Source: Treponema sp. (lineage in GTDB: Bacteria > Spirochaetota > Spirochaetia > Treponematales > Treponemataceae). From it: a stretch of 64,000 nt of DNA. Below, piece by piece: positions 42,700-50,314 of this stretch (the stretch's first letter is position 1; each line of letters begins with the position of its first letter). Under the pieces are notes generated by a model. That model did not search any database and was not told where the DNA came from. It worked only from the letters and a program-made list of their open reading frames with translations. Both the position numbers and the translations under genes were made by a program. The DNA is taken from the NCBI GenBank assembly GCA_017935745.1, contig JAGBGX010000010.1:62001-126000 (forward strand), in the 5' to 3' direction.

Positions 42700-43251
42700 T
42701 TATCCAAGAAAAACAGATCCGCTCTGGTCAATGGCGATAATCGACTGGCAGCCGGAGCATCTGAACCGTCCGCTTTTTGAAGCCTTGAGCTTTTTTGAGC
42801 ATTTGGGGCAGCTGAAAACCTTGGGAAAAATGCCCCCGGAGGAAGCCTGTCCTTCCACTGTAAAAAATGCAGCGGCATCTTCAAGGGTTTCCCTGATGGT
42901 GAAAAATGTGCTGAATCCCAGAAGCCTGAATACTTCGTATGCCTTGGGCTGAATCCCAAAAAGAACGAGGCTGCCGCCTTTTTCCTTCGCTGCCTTGAAG
43001 ATTGCTATGAGGACGCCTACCCCGGTGGACGAAATGTAGCTTACGTTCTTGCAGCTGCATATCACGTTTGCATAGCCTGCGGAAATGACTTTTTCAGCCT
43101 GCTTTCTGAAATAGCCGCAGTTGTACGTGTCTATGTATCCGTCAAGAAGCATAATCATTGCATGCTCTGCGCCTTTCAGTTTTTCAAGCGTGATTTTGAG
43201 GCTTTCGTCATTTTCTTCGTCAAAACCGGGTATCAGATCGTTATTGTTCAT
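42700..43251 (-). CDS. STAS-domain anti-sigma-antagonist-like protein with zinc ribbon
   Basis: 183 residues. STAS domain about 15-125 (AMIMLLDGYIDTYNCGYFRKQAEKVISAGYANVICSCKNVSYISSTGVGVLIAIFKAAKEKGGSLVLFG is the core; the SSTG serine is the usual phosphorylation site). A short linker leads to a terminal four-Cys zinc ribbon (CPKC...CSGC) at about 147-170. STAS plus zinc ribbon is unusual. Partner-switch control of a sigma factor or phosphatase is inferred; no RsbW-type kinase gene is in the window. Confidence 0.86.
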   Translation of the reverse strand: MNNNDLIPGFDEENDESLKITLEKLKGAEHAMIMLLDGYIDTYNCGYFRKQAEKVISAGYANVICSCKNVSYISSTGVGVLIAIFKAAKEKGGSLVLFGIQPKAYEVFRLLGFSTFFTIRETLEDAAAFFTVEGQASSGGIFPKVFSCPKCSKKLKASKSGRFRCSGCQSIIAIDQSGSVFLG

Positions 43252-43349
43252 GGTGCTTTTACATCAGACGGAGCAAGCTTTTTTATGATATATCAATTTT
43301 CTTTTTATGTCAAACTGACGCTTTGGGAGCCTCTGAAAACTTCAGCTTT

Positions 43350-44222
43350 TTACTGAACATGGTTGACTGTTTTGCAAAGCGGATGATGCTCCCGGTATTT
43401 TTCCGCCGCGCTGAGAATTTCAGAATGAATTTGATCGGTGATTTTTTTTGCGCTGGCTATGTCTGAATATCCGCTGAACTGTTCCATCTGAATCTGCGGC
43501 AGGAGCTGTATGTCATATATCAGCGGCTCAACATGGTTGAACGACCAGAACGGATCATGCTTGCCAAGCCCGTACTTGTCGCTGCCTGCAATCAGAACCG
43601 GCTGAATGCCGCATCCTGCAAACCGGGCAATGCGGGCGGCTCCTTTCTTGTAGGAAACTTTTCCGTGGCGCGGCGTCCTGGTTCCTTCAGGAAAAATAAT
43701 CACGTTGTTTCCCATGTCCAGCGTTTCCTTGCACATAGTTTTCAGCAGGGTGAAGTCAACTGAATTCAGAATGTATGCCTGCCTGATGACTCCGGCGAGC
43801 GGTGTTTTTCCGTAGCTTTCCTGAACGATACAGTTTGCGTTTGGAATCAGCGACATCAGGACGACAAAATCCAGCATGGAGCAGTGGTTTGCGGCAATCA
43901 CCTTTGAATGAAGGCTGCGCAGCTGCTCCTTTTGCGGCGCATAGACTTTTACAACGCCGGTTATGCGCATAAGAAAAAGTGAAAAGGCAAATGTACGGGA
44001 AACAAAAGCCCGTGCCGCAGTCTGAAATTTTTGCTTCGGATGCACAAAGACTTTTATCCACGGAAAGACGAGAACTGCAAGAACCATGCTGCCAAGCCCG
44101 ATAAGTCCTATAAAAAAAAGCTTCATAAAGGCGCGGTAGTGAAAGGCAAGGTGATTTTTTACCGGCGGAAGGTCTGCGTGGCTGTATTTTTCGTCTCTCT
44201 CCGCTTTTTCCTGCCTTGTCAT
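43350..44222 (-). CDS. PlsC-type lysophospholipid acyltransferase
   Basis: 290 residues. Membrane helices at about 28-55 (FMKLFFIGLIGLGSMVLAVLVF) and 85-95, then the acyltransferase motifs AANHCSMLDFVVL (NHx4D) and IIFPEGTRTPRHGKVSYKKGAARIA. It moves an acyl chain from ACP or CoA to a lipid. The sequence and its neighbours (ketosynthase-like and methyltransferase, spaced 1 bp and -4 bp) resemble aryl-polyene type clusters, where this enzyme acylates the product or its lipid anchor; ordinary phospholipid synthesis is the alternative. Confidence 0.87.
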   Translation of the reverse strand: MTRQEKAERDEKYSHADLPPVKNHLAFHYRAFMKLFFIGLIGLGSMVLAVLVFPWIKVFVHPKQKFQTAARAFVSRTFAFSLFLMRITGVVKVYAPQKEQLRSLHSKVIAANHCSMLDFVVLMSLIPNANCIVQESYGKTPLAGVIRQAYILNSVDFTLLKTMCKETLDMGNNVIIFPEGTRTPRHGKVSYKKGAARIARFAGCGIQPVLIAGSDKYGLGKHDPFWSFNHVEPLIYDIQLLPQIQMEQFSGYSDIASAKKITDQIHSEILSAAEKYREHHPLCKTVNHVQ

Positions 44223-44223
44223 A

Positions 44224-44889
44224 TCATTCCTCAGATAAGACAGTTTCTTTTAAAAAATCCTGCGGCGACTGCGGAAGATGCTCAAGGCTGATTTCTACGG
44301 CGCGGTTTGCTTCTTCCGGGCGGCTGAGCACGGCGGCAAATGAAAAGGGAAGGCAGCCGCCCGGCGCAATTCCGCTGTATTCCCCGGGAATTTTTTCATC
44401 GGCATATACAAAAATAATGTTCTGCTCTTCGCCGCACAGAACCGGGCTTGCGGCGCATATAAGCGCGTCCTGAAAATTTCCCCTGGAAGGATATATGACT
44501 GAGTAGCCGCTTTTCAGATGCAGTGCGATGGATGCAGCTGCAACAGGCGTGTTAAAGACGGACAGCGAGAAACCTGCGGGCGAAATTCCGTTGTCCTGCA
44601 AAAGCATTTTGTTTATTGAAAGCTGCCGCTCCAGCTCCCCGCGGAAAGACACAAACGCAATCTTTGAAGACGCGCAGTCAGGCCGTTCCTCAAGGACATC
44701 GTGAATTGTCTGGATTGTCATCCGCGTAATCTGGCTGAGCCTTCTTTTAAAGAGCGGATCTGCGAATTCAAGCGCGGGCGATATTTTTTCATTTTGAATC
44801 TGCACATCTCCTGCCTTCCACCGGCTCCAGTCTTCCTTGGTGGCAATGCCCGGAGCCCATGCGTGCACGTGCGAAACAGCGAATTTCAT
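44224..44889 (-). CDS. Beta-ketoacyl synthase-like protein (Ketoacyl-synt_2 type)
   Basis: 221 residues, about half of a ketosynthase. It fits the PF13723 type: HVHAWAPGIATKEDW at the start, FKRRLSQITRMTIQTIHDVL, FVSFRGELERQLSI, SPAGFSLSVFNTPVAAASIAL. The catalytic Cys of true ketosynthases is absent, so a chain-length-factor or scaffold role with another ketosynthase is expected. These proteins are found in aryl-polyene and related clusters. Coupled by ATGA to the upstream methyltransferase gene and 1 bp from the acyltransferase gene. Confidence 0.84.
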   Translation of the reverse strand: MKFAVSHVHAWAPGIATKEDWSRWKAGDVQIQNEKISPALEFADPLFKRRLSQITRMTIQTIHDVLEERPDCASSKIAFVSFRGELERQLSINKMLLQDNGISPAGFSLSVFNTPVAAASIALHLKSGYSVIYPSRGNFQDALICAASPVLCGEEQNIIFVYADEKIPGEYSGIAPGGCLPFSFAAVLSRPEEANRAVEISLEHLPQSPQDFLKETVLSEE

Positions 44890-45995
44890 TTTTTAAACTC
44901 AAGCAGGGAATAGGCGTTTGAGCCGAGGTTGTGGCGGGCATCGTTCAGGCGGAATCCTGACTGCTCGATTGCATCCTTAAGCTCCTGAAAGCGGTACATC
45001 TTGCTGTTTCCGTTTGCCATGCAGGTAAAGTACAGGGATGTCGCCATAAGCGAGTATGCGCTTCCTTCAAACTGCTGCCTGTCCCACAGCGGCTCAAGCA
45101 CATAGACTTTTGTCTGTTTTCCCGCGGCTTCATATATTTTCCTGAGGATTTTTGTAATCTGCGGAAGGCTGAAGCAGTCCAGAAACTGGCTCATCCATAC
45201 GGCGTCTGCTTCCCTGGGAATTTCTGTTTCCTGCGCCAGGACGTTTCCGCTTGCTGTGCTGATTCTGTGTGAAAATCCGGCTTCCCGTGCATTTTGTTCC
45301 GCCACAGCAGTCTGCCCCGGAAGATCCACAATGGTAACATGCACATCTGGATTGTAGCGGCAGCAGGCGATTGCCCACTTTGCCGTGTTTCCGCCGATGT
45401 CTACAAGCGTTTTCGGCTCGCTGCCTTTTTGAAAGACAATGGGAAGCGCTTCGGGAAACGCAATGTCAGAGTAAAAATGATCGAATTCAAACCAGCTTTT
45501 CTGCTCGCGCGGCGGCAGCGATGACAAGGCTTCATAGATTGTTGTCCACTGGCTGCCGAATGTTCCAAGCCCTTCAGGCTTTCCGCTTATGACAGATTCC
45601 TTGAGGCTGAAAGCGCCTTTGTAGCAGATGTCGTTGCAAAAGTTGAAGTTCACTTTTGTGAGCGTGTCGTTCAGCAGAAAATGGCCGGTCTTTGCAAGCG
45701 TAAACTGCTCTTGCGCGGAAGAAGGATTTATCTTGATGATGTTCATTCCAAGCGCCATTTCGCACAGAACAGAAATTCCGTACTCTGAAACGCCGGTCTG
45801 CTGTGAAAGCGATTTTGCGCTGATTCCGTTTTCCCCGGAATCTTCAATCGCCTTTAGAATGCCAAGCTCAAGCAGTGCCCGCACCGCCTGAAACGTGAGC
45901 GGCGAAAACGCTATTTTCTGGGCTTCAAAACGCGCGTCAACTGCACGTATCTTGTCCTGTGAATATTTTTCAGCTGAAAATGCAGATGAATCCAT
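44886..45995 (-). CDS. SAM-dependent methyltransferase (O-methyltransferase family 2-like)
   Basis: 369 residues. Winged-helix dimerisation part (about 25-100, LTFQAVRALLELGILKAIE...SKSLSQQTGVSEYGISVLCE) and a Rossmann catalytic part with LVDIGGNTAKWAI, VTIVDLPGQ and YVLEPLWDRQQFEGS. Such enzymes methylate hydroxy groups of aromatic or polyketide-like products. Start ATG 45995 follows TATGAT by 7 nt with TTGAAA 18 bp upstream; the in-frame ATG 46007 overlaps that -10, so the shorter form is preferred. Heads the lipid operon. Confidence 0.85.
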   Translation of the reverse strand: MDSSAFSAEKYSQDKIRAVDARFEAQKIAFSPLTFQAVRALLELGILKAIEDSGENGISAKSLSQQTGVSEYGISVLCEMALGMNIIKINPSSAQEQFTLAKTGHFLLNDTLTKVNFNFCNDICYKGAFSLKESVISGKPEGLGTFGSQWTTIYEALSSLPPREQKSWFEFDHFYSDIAFPEALPIVFQKGSEPKTLVDIGGNTAKWAIACCRYNPDVHVTIVDLPGQTAVAEQNAREAGFSHRISTASGNVLAQETEIPREADAVWMSQFLDCFSLPQITKILRKIYEAAGKQTKVYVLEPLWDRQQFEGSAYSLMATSLYFTCMANGNSKMYRFQELKDAIEQSGFRLNDARHNLGSNAYSLLEFKK

Positions 45996-46002
45996 AATAA
46001 AA

Positions 46003-46032
46003 ATCATATCATAATTCGGCAGTACATTTCAA
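46003..46032 (-). promoter_or_regulatory. Promoter of the methyltransferase operon, predicted leaderless
   Basis: Minus strand TTGAAA (46032-46027), 18 bp, TATGAT (46008-46003), 7 nt, ATG 45995. It lies back to back with the his fusion promoter (46035-46063); the two -35 boxes are 2 bp apart. Confidence 0.65.
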
Positions 46033-46034
46033 CA

Positions 46035-46063
46035 TTGTAACAGTTCTGCATTTCTGATAAAAT
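46035..46063 (+). promoter_or_regulatory. Promoter of hisA-hisI-hisE fusion, predicted leaderless
   Basis: TTGTAA (46035-46040), 17 bp, TAAAAT (46058-46063), 6 nt, ATG 46070. No ribosome site. Confidence 0.7.
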
Positions 46064-46069
46064 CAAATT

Positions 46070-47365
46070 ATGGTAATTGCTTCTATAGATTTAAAGGGCG
46101 GCCATGTCGTTCAGCTGAAAAACGGGAAGGAGCCTGTCATTCAGCGTGACGATGCGGATTCGCTTATTGCTGAATTTGACAAGTATGGCGAAGTCGCTGT
46201 CATAGATCTGGATGCTGCGCTCGGAAACACGGACGAAAAGGGAAACACCGTGAACACGCAGCTTTTGCGCTCGCTGCTGCGCAAGGGAAATGTCCGTGTC
46301 GGCGGCGGAATCCGGGATGTAAAAAAGGCCCGCGAGCTTATTTCCCTTGGAGCTGAAAAAGTGATTGTCGGCTCGGCTGCATGGAATTCCGGCAGGAAAG
46401 AAGGAGAGCCGGCTGTAAACACTGAATTCCTTGAGTCTCTTGCAAAGGCAATCGGCAGGCAGCGGATCATTGTTTCTGTTGATTCAATCAACGGAAATAT
46501 TGCGGTAAAGGGCTGGACAGAAACATCCGGCATTTCTCTGGCAGAAGGAGCGGCGGAAGCGGAACGGTATGCTTCTGAGCTTCTGTTCACCTGCGTGGAA
46601 AAAGAAGGATGCATGCAAGGCACTGATATGGAGCTGGTGCGCAAGCTGCGCGGGTCTGTGCAGTGCCGTGTTGTTGCAGCCGGCGGCGTGAATTCCGTGG
46701 AGCAGATTGCGCAGCTTGAAAAAATGCACTGTGACGTTCAGCTGGGAATGGCGCTGTATACGGGAGCTGTCAGCCTGAAGGACAGCTTTATTGAATGCAT
46801 CGACTGGGAAAAAACCGGCGCTCTTGTTCCTGTTATAGCGCAGAGCACGGCAGGCGAAGTCCTTATGATGGGATATGCGGACCGGGCTGCGCTCAGGAAA
46901 ACATTTGAAACGGGAAGGCTCACTTTCTTCAGCAGGACAAGAAATGCCCTGTGGACAAAAGGCGAGACTTCAGGCCATTTTCTTGAGACAGTGCGGCTCC
47001 GTGCTGACTGCGACCGGGACACAATCCTTGCAACTGTCATTCCTCACGGCGGTGTCTGCCACACGGGGAGCTTCACATGCTTTTCAGGTGAAGCTGACGC
47101 AAGAAGCAGCATGGAGCGGCTCTACGGAACGATTGCGCAGCGGCTTGCAAATCCTCAGCCGGGCAGCTACACGGCGACTTTGAACGGAACGCGCGTACGT
47201 GAAAAAATCCTTGAGGAGGCGGAAGAGCTGACCGAAGCCGCGGGCAGGGATGAAGTTGTCTGGGAGGCGGCCGATCTGCTGTATTTTGCAAGCGTTCTGA
47301 TGTATCAGGAGCATGTGTCGTGGCAAGACGTGTACAACGAGCTTGACCGCCGTCATAAAAAATAA
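46070..47365 (+). CDS. HisA-HisI-HisE triple fusion
   Basis: 431 residues covering three steps of histidine synthesis. Residues 1-240 are the ProFAR isomerase barrel HisA (ASIDLKGGHVVQL, RVGGGIRD, SVDSINGNIAVKGWTETSG, AAGGVNSVEQI). About 245-345 is the PRA-CH cyclohydrolase HisI (MMGYADRAALRKTFETG, TKGETSGHFLETV, zinc Cys in PHGGVCHTGSFTCF). About 350-431 is the PRA-PH pyrophosphatase HisE (LYGTIAQRL, REKILEEAEELTEAA, WEAADLLYF). HisIE fusions are common, HisA joined to them is not. The three activities are consecutive (PRA-PH, PRA-CH, isomerase). Predicted leaderless. Followed by an AICAR transformylase and hisD. Confidence 0.94.
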   Translation: MVIASIDLKGGHVVQLKNGKEPVIQRDDADSLIAEFDKYGEVAVIDLDAALGNTDEKGNTVNTQLLRSLLRKGNVRVGGGIRDVKKARELISLGAEKVIVGSAAWNSGRKEGEPAVNTEFLESLAKAIGRQRIIVSVDSINGNIAVKGWTETSGISLAEGAAEAERYASELLFTCVEKEGCMQGTDMELVRKLRGSVQCRVVAAGGVNSVEQIAQLEKMHCDVQLGMALYTGAVSLKDSFIECIDWEKTGALVPVIAQSTAGEVLMMGYADRAALRKTFETGRLTFFSRTRNALWTKGETSGHFLETVRLRADCDRDTILATVIPHGGVCHTGSFTCFSGEADARSSMERLYGTIAQRLANPQPGSYTATLNGTRVREKILEEAEELTEAAGRDEVVWEAADLLYFASVLMYQEHVSWQDVYNELDRRHKK

Positions 47366-47400
47366 ACTGCTTTTTAACAGCAGTTTGCATTGCAAACTGC
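47364..47400 (+). promoter_or_regulatory. Two mutually exclusive hairpins before the AICAR transformylase gene
   Basis: AAACTGCT (47364-47371) can pair with AGCAGTTT (47379-47386), or GCAGTTTGC (47380-47388) can pair with GCAAACTGC (47392-47400); the middle strand is shared. The second form is a member of the dispersed GTTTGC-GCAAAC hairpin family. The fusion gene's stop lies in the first arm. Confidence 0.65.
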
Positions 47401-47423
47401 CCTATCAACATAAGGAACAGAAA

Positions 47424-48596
47424 ATGAAAGAACTTGAATTGAAGTATGGATGCAATCCGAATCAGAAGCCTGCCAGAGTTTTTATGGAAGACGGTGAGCT
47501 TCCTGTTCAGAGTGTAAACGGAAAGCCCGGGTATATAAATCTGCTTGATGCCCTGAACGGCTGGCAGCTTGTAAAGGAACTGAAGGAAACAACAGGGCAG
47601 CCTGCGGCGGCTTCGTTTAAGCACGTTTCACCGGCGGGAGCCGCAGTCGGACGGCCTTTGAGCGAAACACTGAAAAAAGTCTACTGCACTGATGACGCGG
47701 AGCTTTCGCCGCTTGCCTGCGCATACGCCCGCGCCCGCGGCGCGGACAGAATGTCATCGTTCGGGGACTTTATTGCCTTGAGCGACAGATGCGACAAATC
47801 GGCTGCGCTTCTTATAAAGAAAGAAGTCTCGGACGGAATCATTGCGCCCGGGTACGATGAGGATGCCCTTGAAATCCTGAAGAGAAAGAAAAACGGCGGA
47901 TACTGCGTTCTTCAGATTGATGAAAAATACGTTCCTCCCGCAACAGAAAAAAAGCAGGTGTTCGGAGTCACATTCGAGCAGGGGCATAACTTTATACAGA
48001 TTGACTCCGGCTGCCTGAAAAACATTGTTACAGAGCGCAAGAACCTTTCCGGGGAAGAGCAGCAGAATCTTCTGATTTCACTGATTATATTGAAGTACAC
48101 CCAGTCGAACAGCGTGTGCTATGTGAAGGACGGGCAGGCAATCGGAATCGGAGCCGGGCAGCAGAGCCGCATTCACTGCACGCGCCTCGCCGGAGACAAA
48201 GCTGACAAGTGGTGGCTGCGGCAAAGTCCTCAGGTTCTCGCCCTGAAATTCAAGGCTGATGTCAAGCGCGCAGACAGGGACAATGCAATCGATGTATATA
48301 CAGGCGATGACTATGAAGATGTGCTTGCTGAAGGAACATGGCAGCATTTCTTTGAAGAAAAGCCTCCCGTCTTTACCCGCGAAGAGCGCAAGTCATGGAT
48401 TGCAAAAAATACAGATGTTGCCGTGGGAAGCGATGCATTTTTTCCGTTCGGAGACAATATTGAGCGCGCCCGCAGAAGCGGTGTGACAGCAATTGCACAG
48501 CCTGGCGGTTCAATCCGGGATGACAATGTGATTGAAGCCTGCAACAAGTACGGAATTGCCATGGCATTTACAGGAATCAGGCTGTTCCATCATTAA
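47424..48596 (+). CDS. AICAR transformylase, stand-alone (PurH C-terminal-type)
   Basis: 390 residues. Transfers formyl from 10-formyl-THF to AICAR in purine synthesis. The AICARFT fold is evident: LKYGCNPNQKPARVF, the catalytic Lys-His in SFKHVSPAGAA, LKYTQSNSVCYVKDGQAIGIGAGQQSR and AIAQPGGSIRDDNVI. The N-terminal IMP cyclohydrolase half of bifunctional PurH is absent, as in the short clostridial-type proteins. AAGGA before ATG 47424; 58 bp after the his fusion. Histidine synthesis releases AICAR, so the pairing likely returns it to the purine pool. Confidence 0.93.
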   Translation: MKELELKYGCNPNQKPARVFMEDGELPVQSVNGKPGYINLLDALNGWQLVKELKETTGQPAAASFKHVSPAGAAVGRPLSETLKKVYCTDDAELSPLACAYARARGADRMSSFGDFIALSDRCDKSAALLIKKEVSDGIIAPGYDEDALEILKRKKNGGYCVLQIDEKYVPPATEKKQVFGVTFEQGHNFIQIDSGCLKNIVTERKNLSGEEQQNLLISLIILKYTQSNSVCYVKDGQAIGIGAGQQSRIHCTRLAGDKADKWWLRQSPQVLALKFKADVKRADRDNAIDVYTGDDYEDVLAEGTWQHFFEEKPPVFTREERKSWIAKNTDVAVGSDAFFPFGDNIERARRSGVTAIAQPGGSIRDDNVIEACNKYGIAMAFTGIRLFHH

Positions 48597-48658
48597 GTCA
48601 GCCAAGATTCTGTCAATTGTACAGAGAATCAGTTTCTGCTATAATTTCTTGCGGAAAA

Positions 48659-48811
48659 GGAGTGTAAGATAAAAGCCACTGAAATAGCGCGGCTTTTATC
48701 TACTAAAAGTTTGCGTTGCAAACTTTTATGTCAACTGTGCTTTCTCATTGCATTGCGAAAGCACGTAAAAAATCAAATCGGAAGTTGAAACTTCCTCGTT
48801 GATTTTTTATG
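48659..48811 (+). ncRNA. Structured leader element, copy 1
   Basis: Four hairpins in order. P1: GATAAAAGCC (48668-48677) with GGCTTTTATC (48691-48700). P2: AAAAGTTTGC (48705-48714) with GCAAACTTTT (48718-48727). P3: GTGCTTTC (48737-48744) with GAAAGCAC (48757-48764). P4: AAAAAATCAA (48767-48776) with TTGATTTTTT (48799-48808), topped by GGAAGT/ACTTCC on a TGAA loop. P4 ends in a T run, as in a terminator. Each copy begins with a GGAGTGTAAGAT box. Confidence 0.8.
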
Positions 48812-48812
48812 G

Positions 48813-48966
48813 GAGTGTAAGATAAAAACTGCTGAAATAACGCGGCTTTTATCTGCCTAAAGTTTGCGTTGCAAACTTTCCTATCGACTGTGCTTCCTCG
48901 TTACACTGCGGAAGCACTTAAAAAACCAAGAAGATTGTTGAAACAATTTTCTTGGTTTTTTACAGG
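48813..48966 (+). ncRNA. Structured leader element, copy 2, adjacent to hisD
   Basis: Same four-hairpin order as copy 1. P1 GATAAAA/TTTTATC (48821-48827, 48847-48853). P2 AAAGTTTGC/GCAAACTTT (48859-48867, 48871-48879). P3 GTGCTTCC/GGAAGCAC (48890-48897, 48910-48917). P4 13 bp (48920-48932 with 48949-48961), upper stem ATTGT/ACAAT on a TGAA loop. Relative to copy 1, P3 swaps T-A for C-G, P4 base swaps T-A for C-G, and the P4 upper stem is wholly different yet paired. The P4 T run lies directly before the hisD ribosome site, suggesting transcription attenuation. Confidence 0.82.
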
Positions 48967-48976
48967 AGCTTTCAAG

Positions 48977-50314
48977 ATGATTCGGATTCAAAAGGCCAGC
49001 CAGATTGAAGAGCAGTTCTTTGCGGCGCGTGACTTCGGGGAGCCGGCTGCTTCCGTCAGTGCTATTTTAAAGGATGTGAAGCTGCGCGGAGATGATGCAG
49101 TGCGGGAGTACAGCGGAAAATTCGATGCCGCGTCTCCGTTTCATTTTGAAATTCCTGCTGAAACGCTGCAAGTTTGTGCGGAAAAAATGCGCCGTGAAAA
49201 TTCCGCGTTATATGATTCGATTTGCTATTCACGGGATCTTGCAGTCAGGTTTGCAAAAAAGCAGCGTGAGTCATTTGATGACTTTGAAATTGAGCTTGAA
49301 AGCGGAATCTTCACCGGACAGAAAACAATTCCTGTGGAGCGCGCAGGACTGTATGTGCCGGCAGGACGATTTCCGCTCGTTTCTACTGTTATCATGACAA
49401 GCTCGCCGGCTGTTGCGGCCGGTGTAAAGGAAATCATTCTGTGCACTCCGCCGCGTCCGCACCCGGATGGAACGGACAGCGCGTATGCTGATGAAAGCAT
49501 TATGGCTGCTGCGCATCTGTGCGGAATCCGCCGTGTGTTTGCATGCGGCGGTGCTCAGGCAATTGCGGCAATGGCATTCGGAACGCAGACAGTTCCCGCT
49601 GCCGATGTGATTGCCGGGCCTGGAAACAAATTTGTCGCCGAGGCAAAAAAACTTGTGTACGGAACTGTCGGAATCGACATGATTGCGGGGCCTACGGAAG
49701 TCTTTATCATCGCGGACAGAACTGCAAATCCTGAGTGGGTTGCGGCTGACCTGCTTGCTCAGGCAGAGCATGACAGTGTGGCGCAGCCTGTGCTGGCAAC
49801 AGATGATGAGCCTTTTGCGCGCGCAGTCGCCGAAGAAATTGAGCGGCAGCTGGAAACGCTTCCTACAAAAGCCACAGCCGGGCAGAGCATCAGTGCATTC
49901 GGGCGCATCATCATAACAGAAAATCTTGCGCAGGCAGCGGAAATTGCGAACAGAAAGGCTCCCGAGCATCTTGAGCTTGCAATGGCTGAAGGTGAAGAGC
50001 GGGACAGAATGCAATCTCTTGTGCGCAATTACGGCTCGCTGTTTATCGGCCACGGCGCAGCGGAAGTGTTCGGCGATTATGCGGCCGGACTGAACCACAC
50101 GCTGCCCACATCAGGAAGCGCACGCTTTACCGGCGGACTGAGCGTCAGGGCATTTCTAAAGACAGTCACAACGCTCCGCACGGACAATGCACAGCCGGGC
50201 GCACAGCGGTCGGCGGAAGCTGCGGTCTGCCTGGGAGAAGCGGAAGGTCTTGCCGCCCATGCAAATGCGGCGCGTCTCAGGCTGCGTTCATCAGAAACAG
50301 AGAGGGAAAAATGA
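48977..50314 (+). CDS. hisD: Histidinol dehydrogenase
   Basis: 445 residues, normal length. Zinc enzyme that oxidises L-histidinol to histidine with two NAD. Family segments: VERAGLYVPAGRFPLVSTVIM, ACGGAQAIAAMAFGT, IAGPGNKFVAEAKK, DMIAGPTEVFIIAD, LLAQAEHD and NHTLPTSGSARF near the C terminus, with the Gln, His and zinc ligands preserved. ATG 48977 follows AGGAG by 8 nt; the longer frame to 48869 would run through the structured leader. ATGA overlap with def. Likely controlled by the tandem leader RNA. Confidence 0.95.
   Translation: MIRIQKASQIEEQFFAARDFGEPAASVSAILKDVKLRGDDAVREYSGKFDAASPFHFEIPAETLQVCAEKMRRENSALYDSICYSRDLAVRFAKKQRESFDDFEIELESGIFTGQKTIPVERAGLYVPAGRFPLVSTVIMTSSPAVAAGVKEIILCTPPRPHPDGTDSAYADESIMAAAHLCGIRRVFACGGAQAIAAMAFGTQTVPAADVIAGPGNKFVAEAKKLVYGTVGIDMIAGPTEVFIIADRTANPEWVAADLLAQAEHDSVAQPVLATDDEPFARAVAEEIERQLETLPTKATAGQSISAFGRIIITENLAQAAEIANRKAPEHLELAMAEGEERDRMQSLVRNYGSLFIGHGAAEVFGDYAAGLNHTLPTSGSARFTGGLSVRAFLKTVTTLRTDNAQPGAQRSAEAAVCLGEAEGLAAHANAARLRLRSSETEREK

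Larger units (their letters stand above)
48597..48976 (+). other. hisD leader region
   Basis: 380 bp without coding sequence, between the AICAR transformylase and hisD. CTATAAT near 48639-48645 is a possible -10. Nearly all the rest is two tandem copies of a structured RNA element. Confidence 0.7.

Noticed and set aside
48600-48976. T-box or leader-peptide attenuator for hisD
   Set aside because: No T-box core sequence, no specifier-loop layout and no short frame rich in His codons was found.
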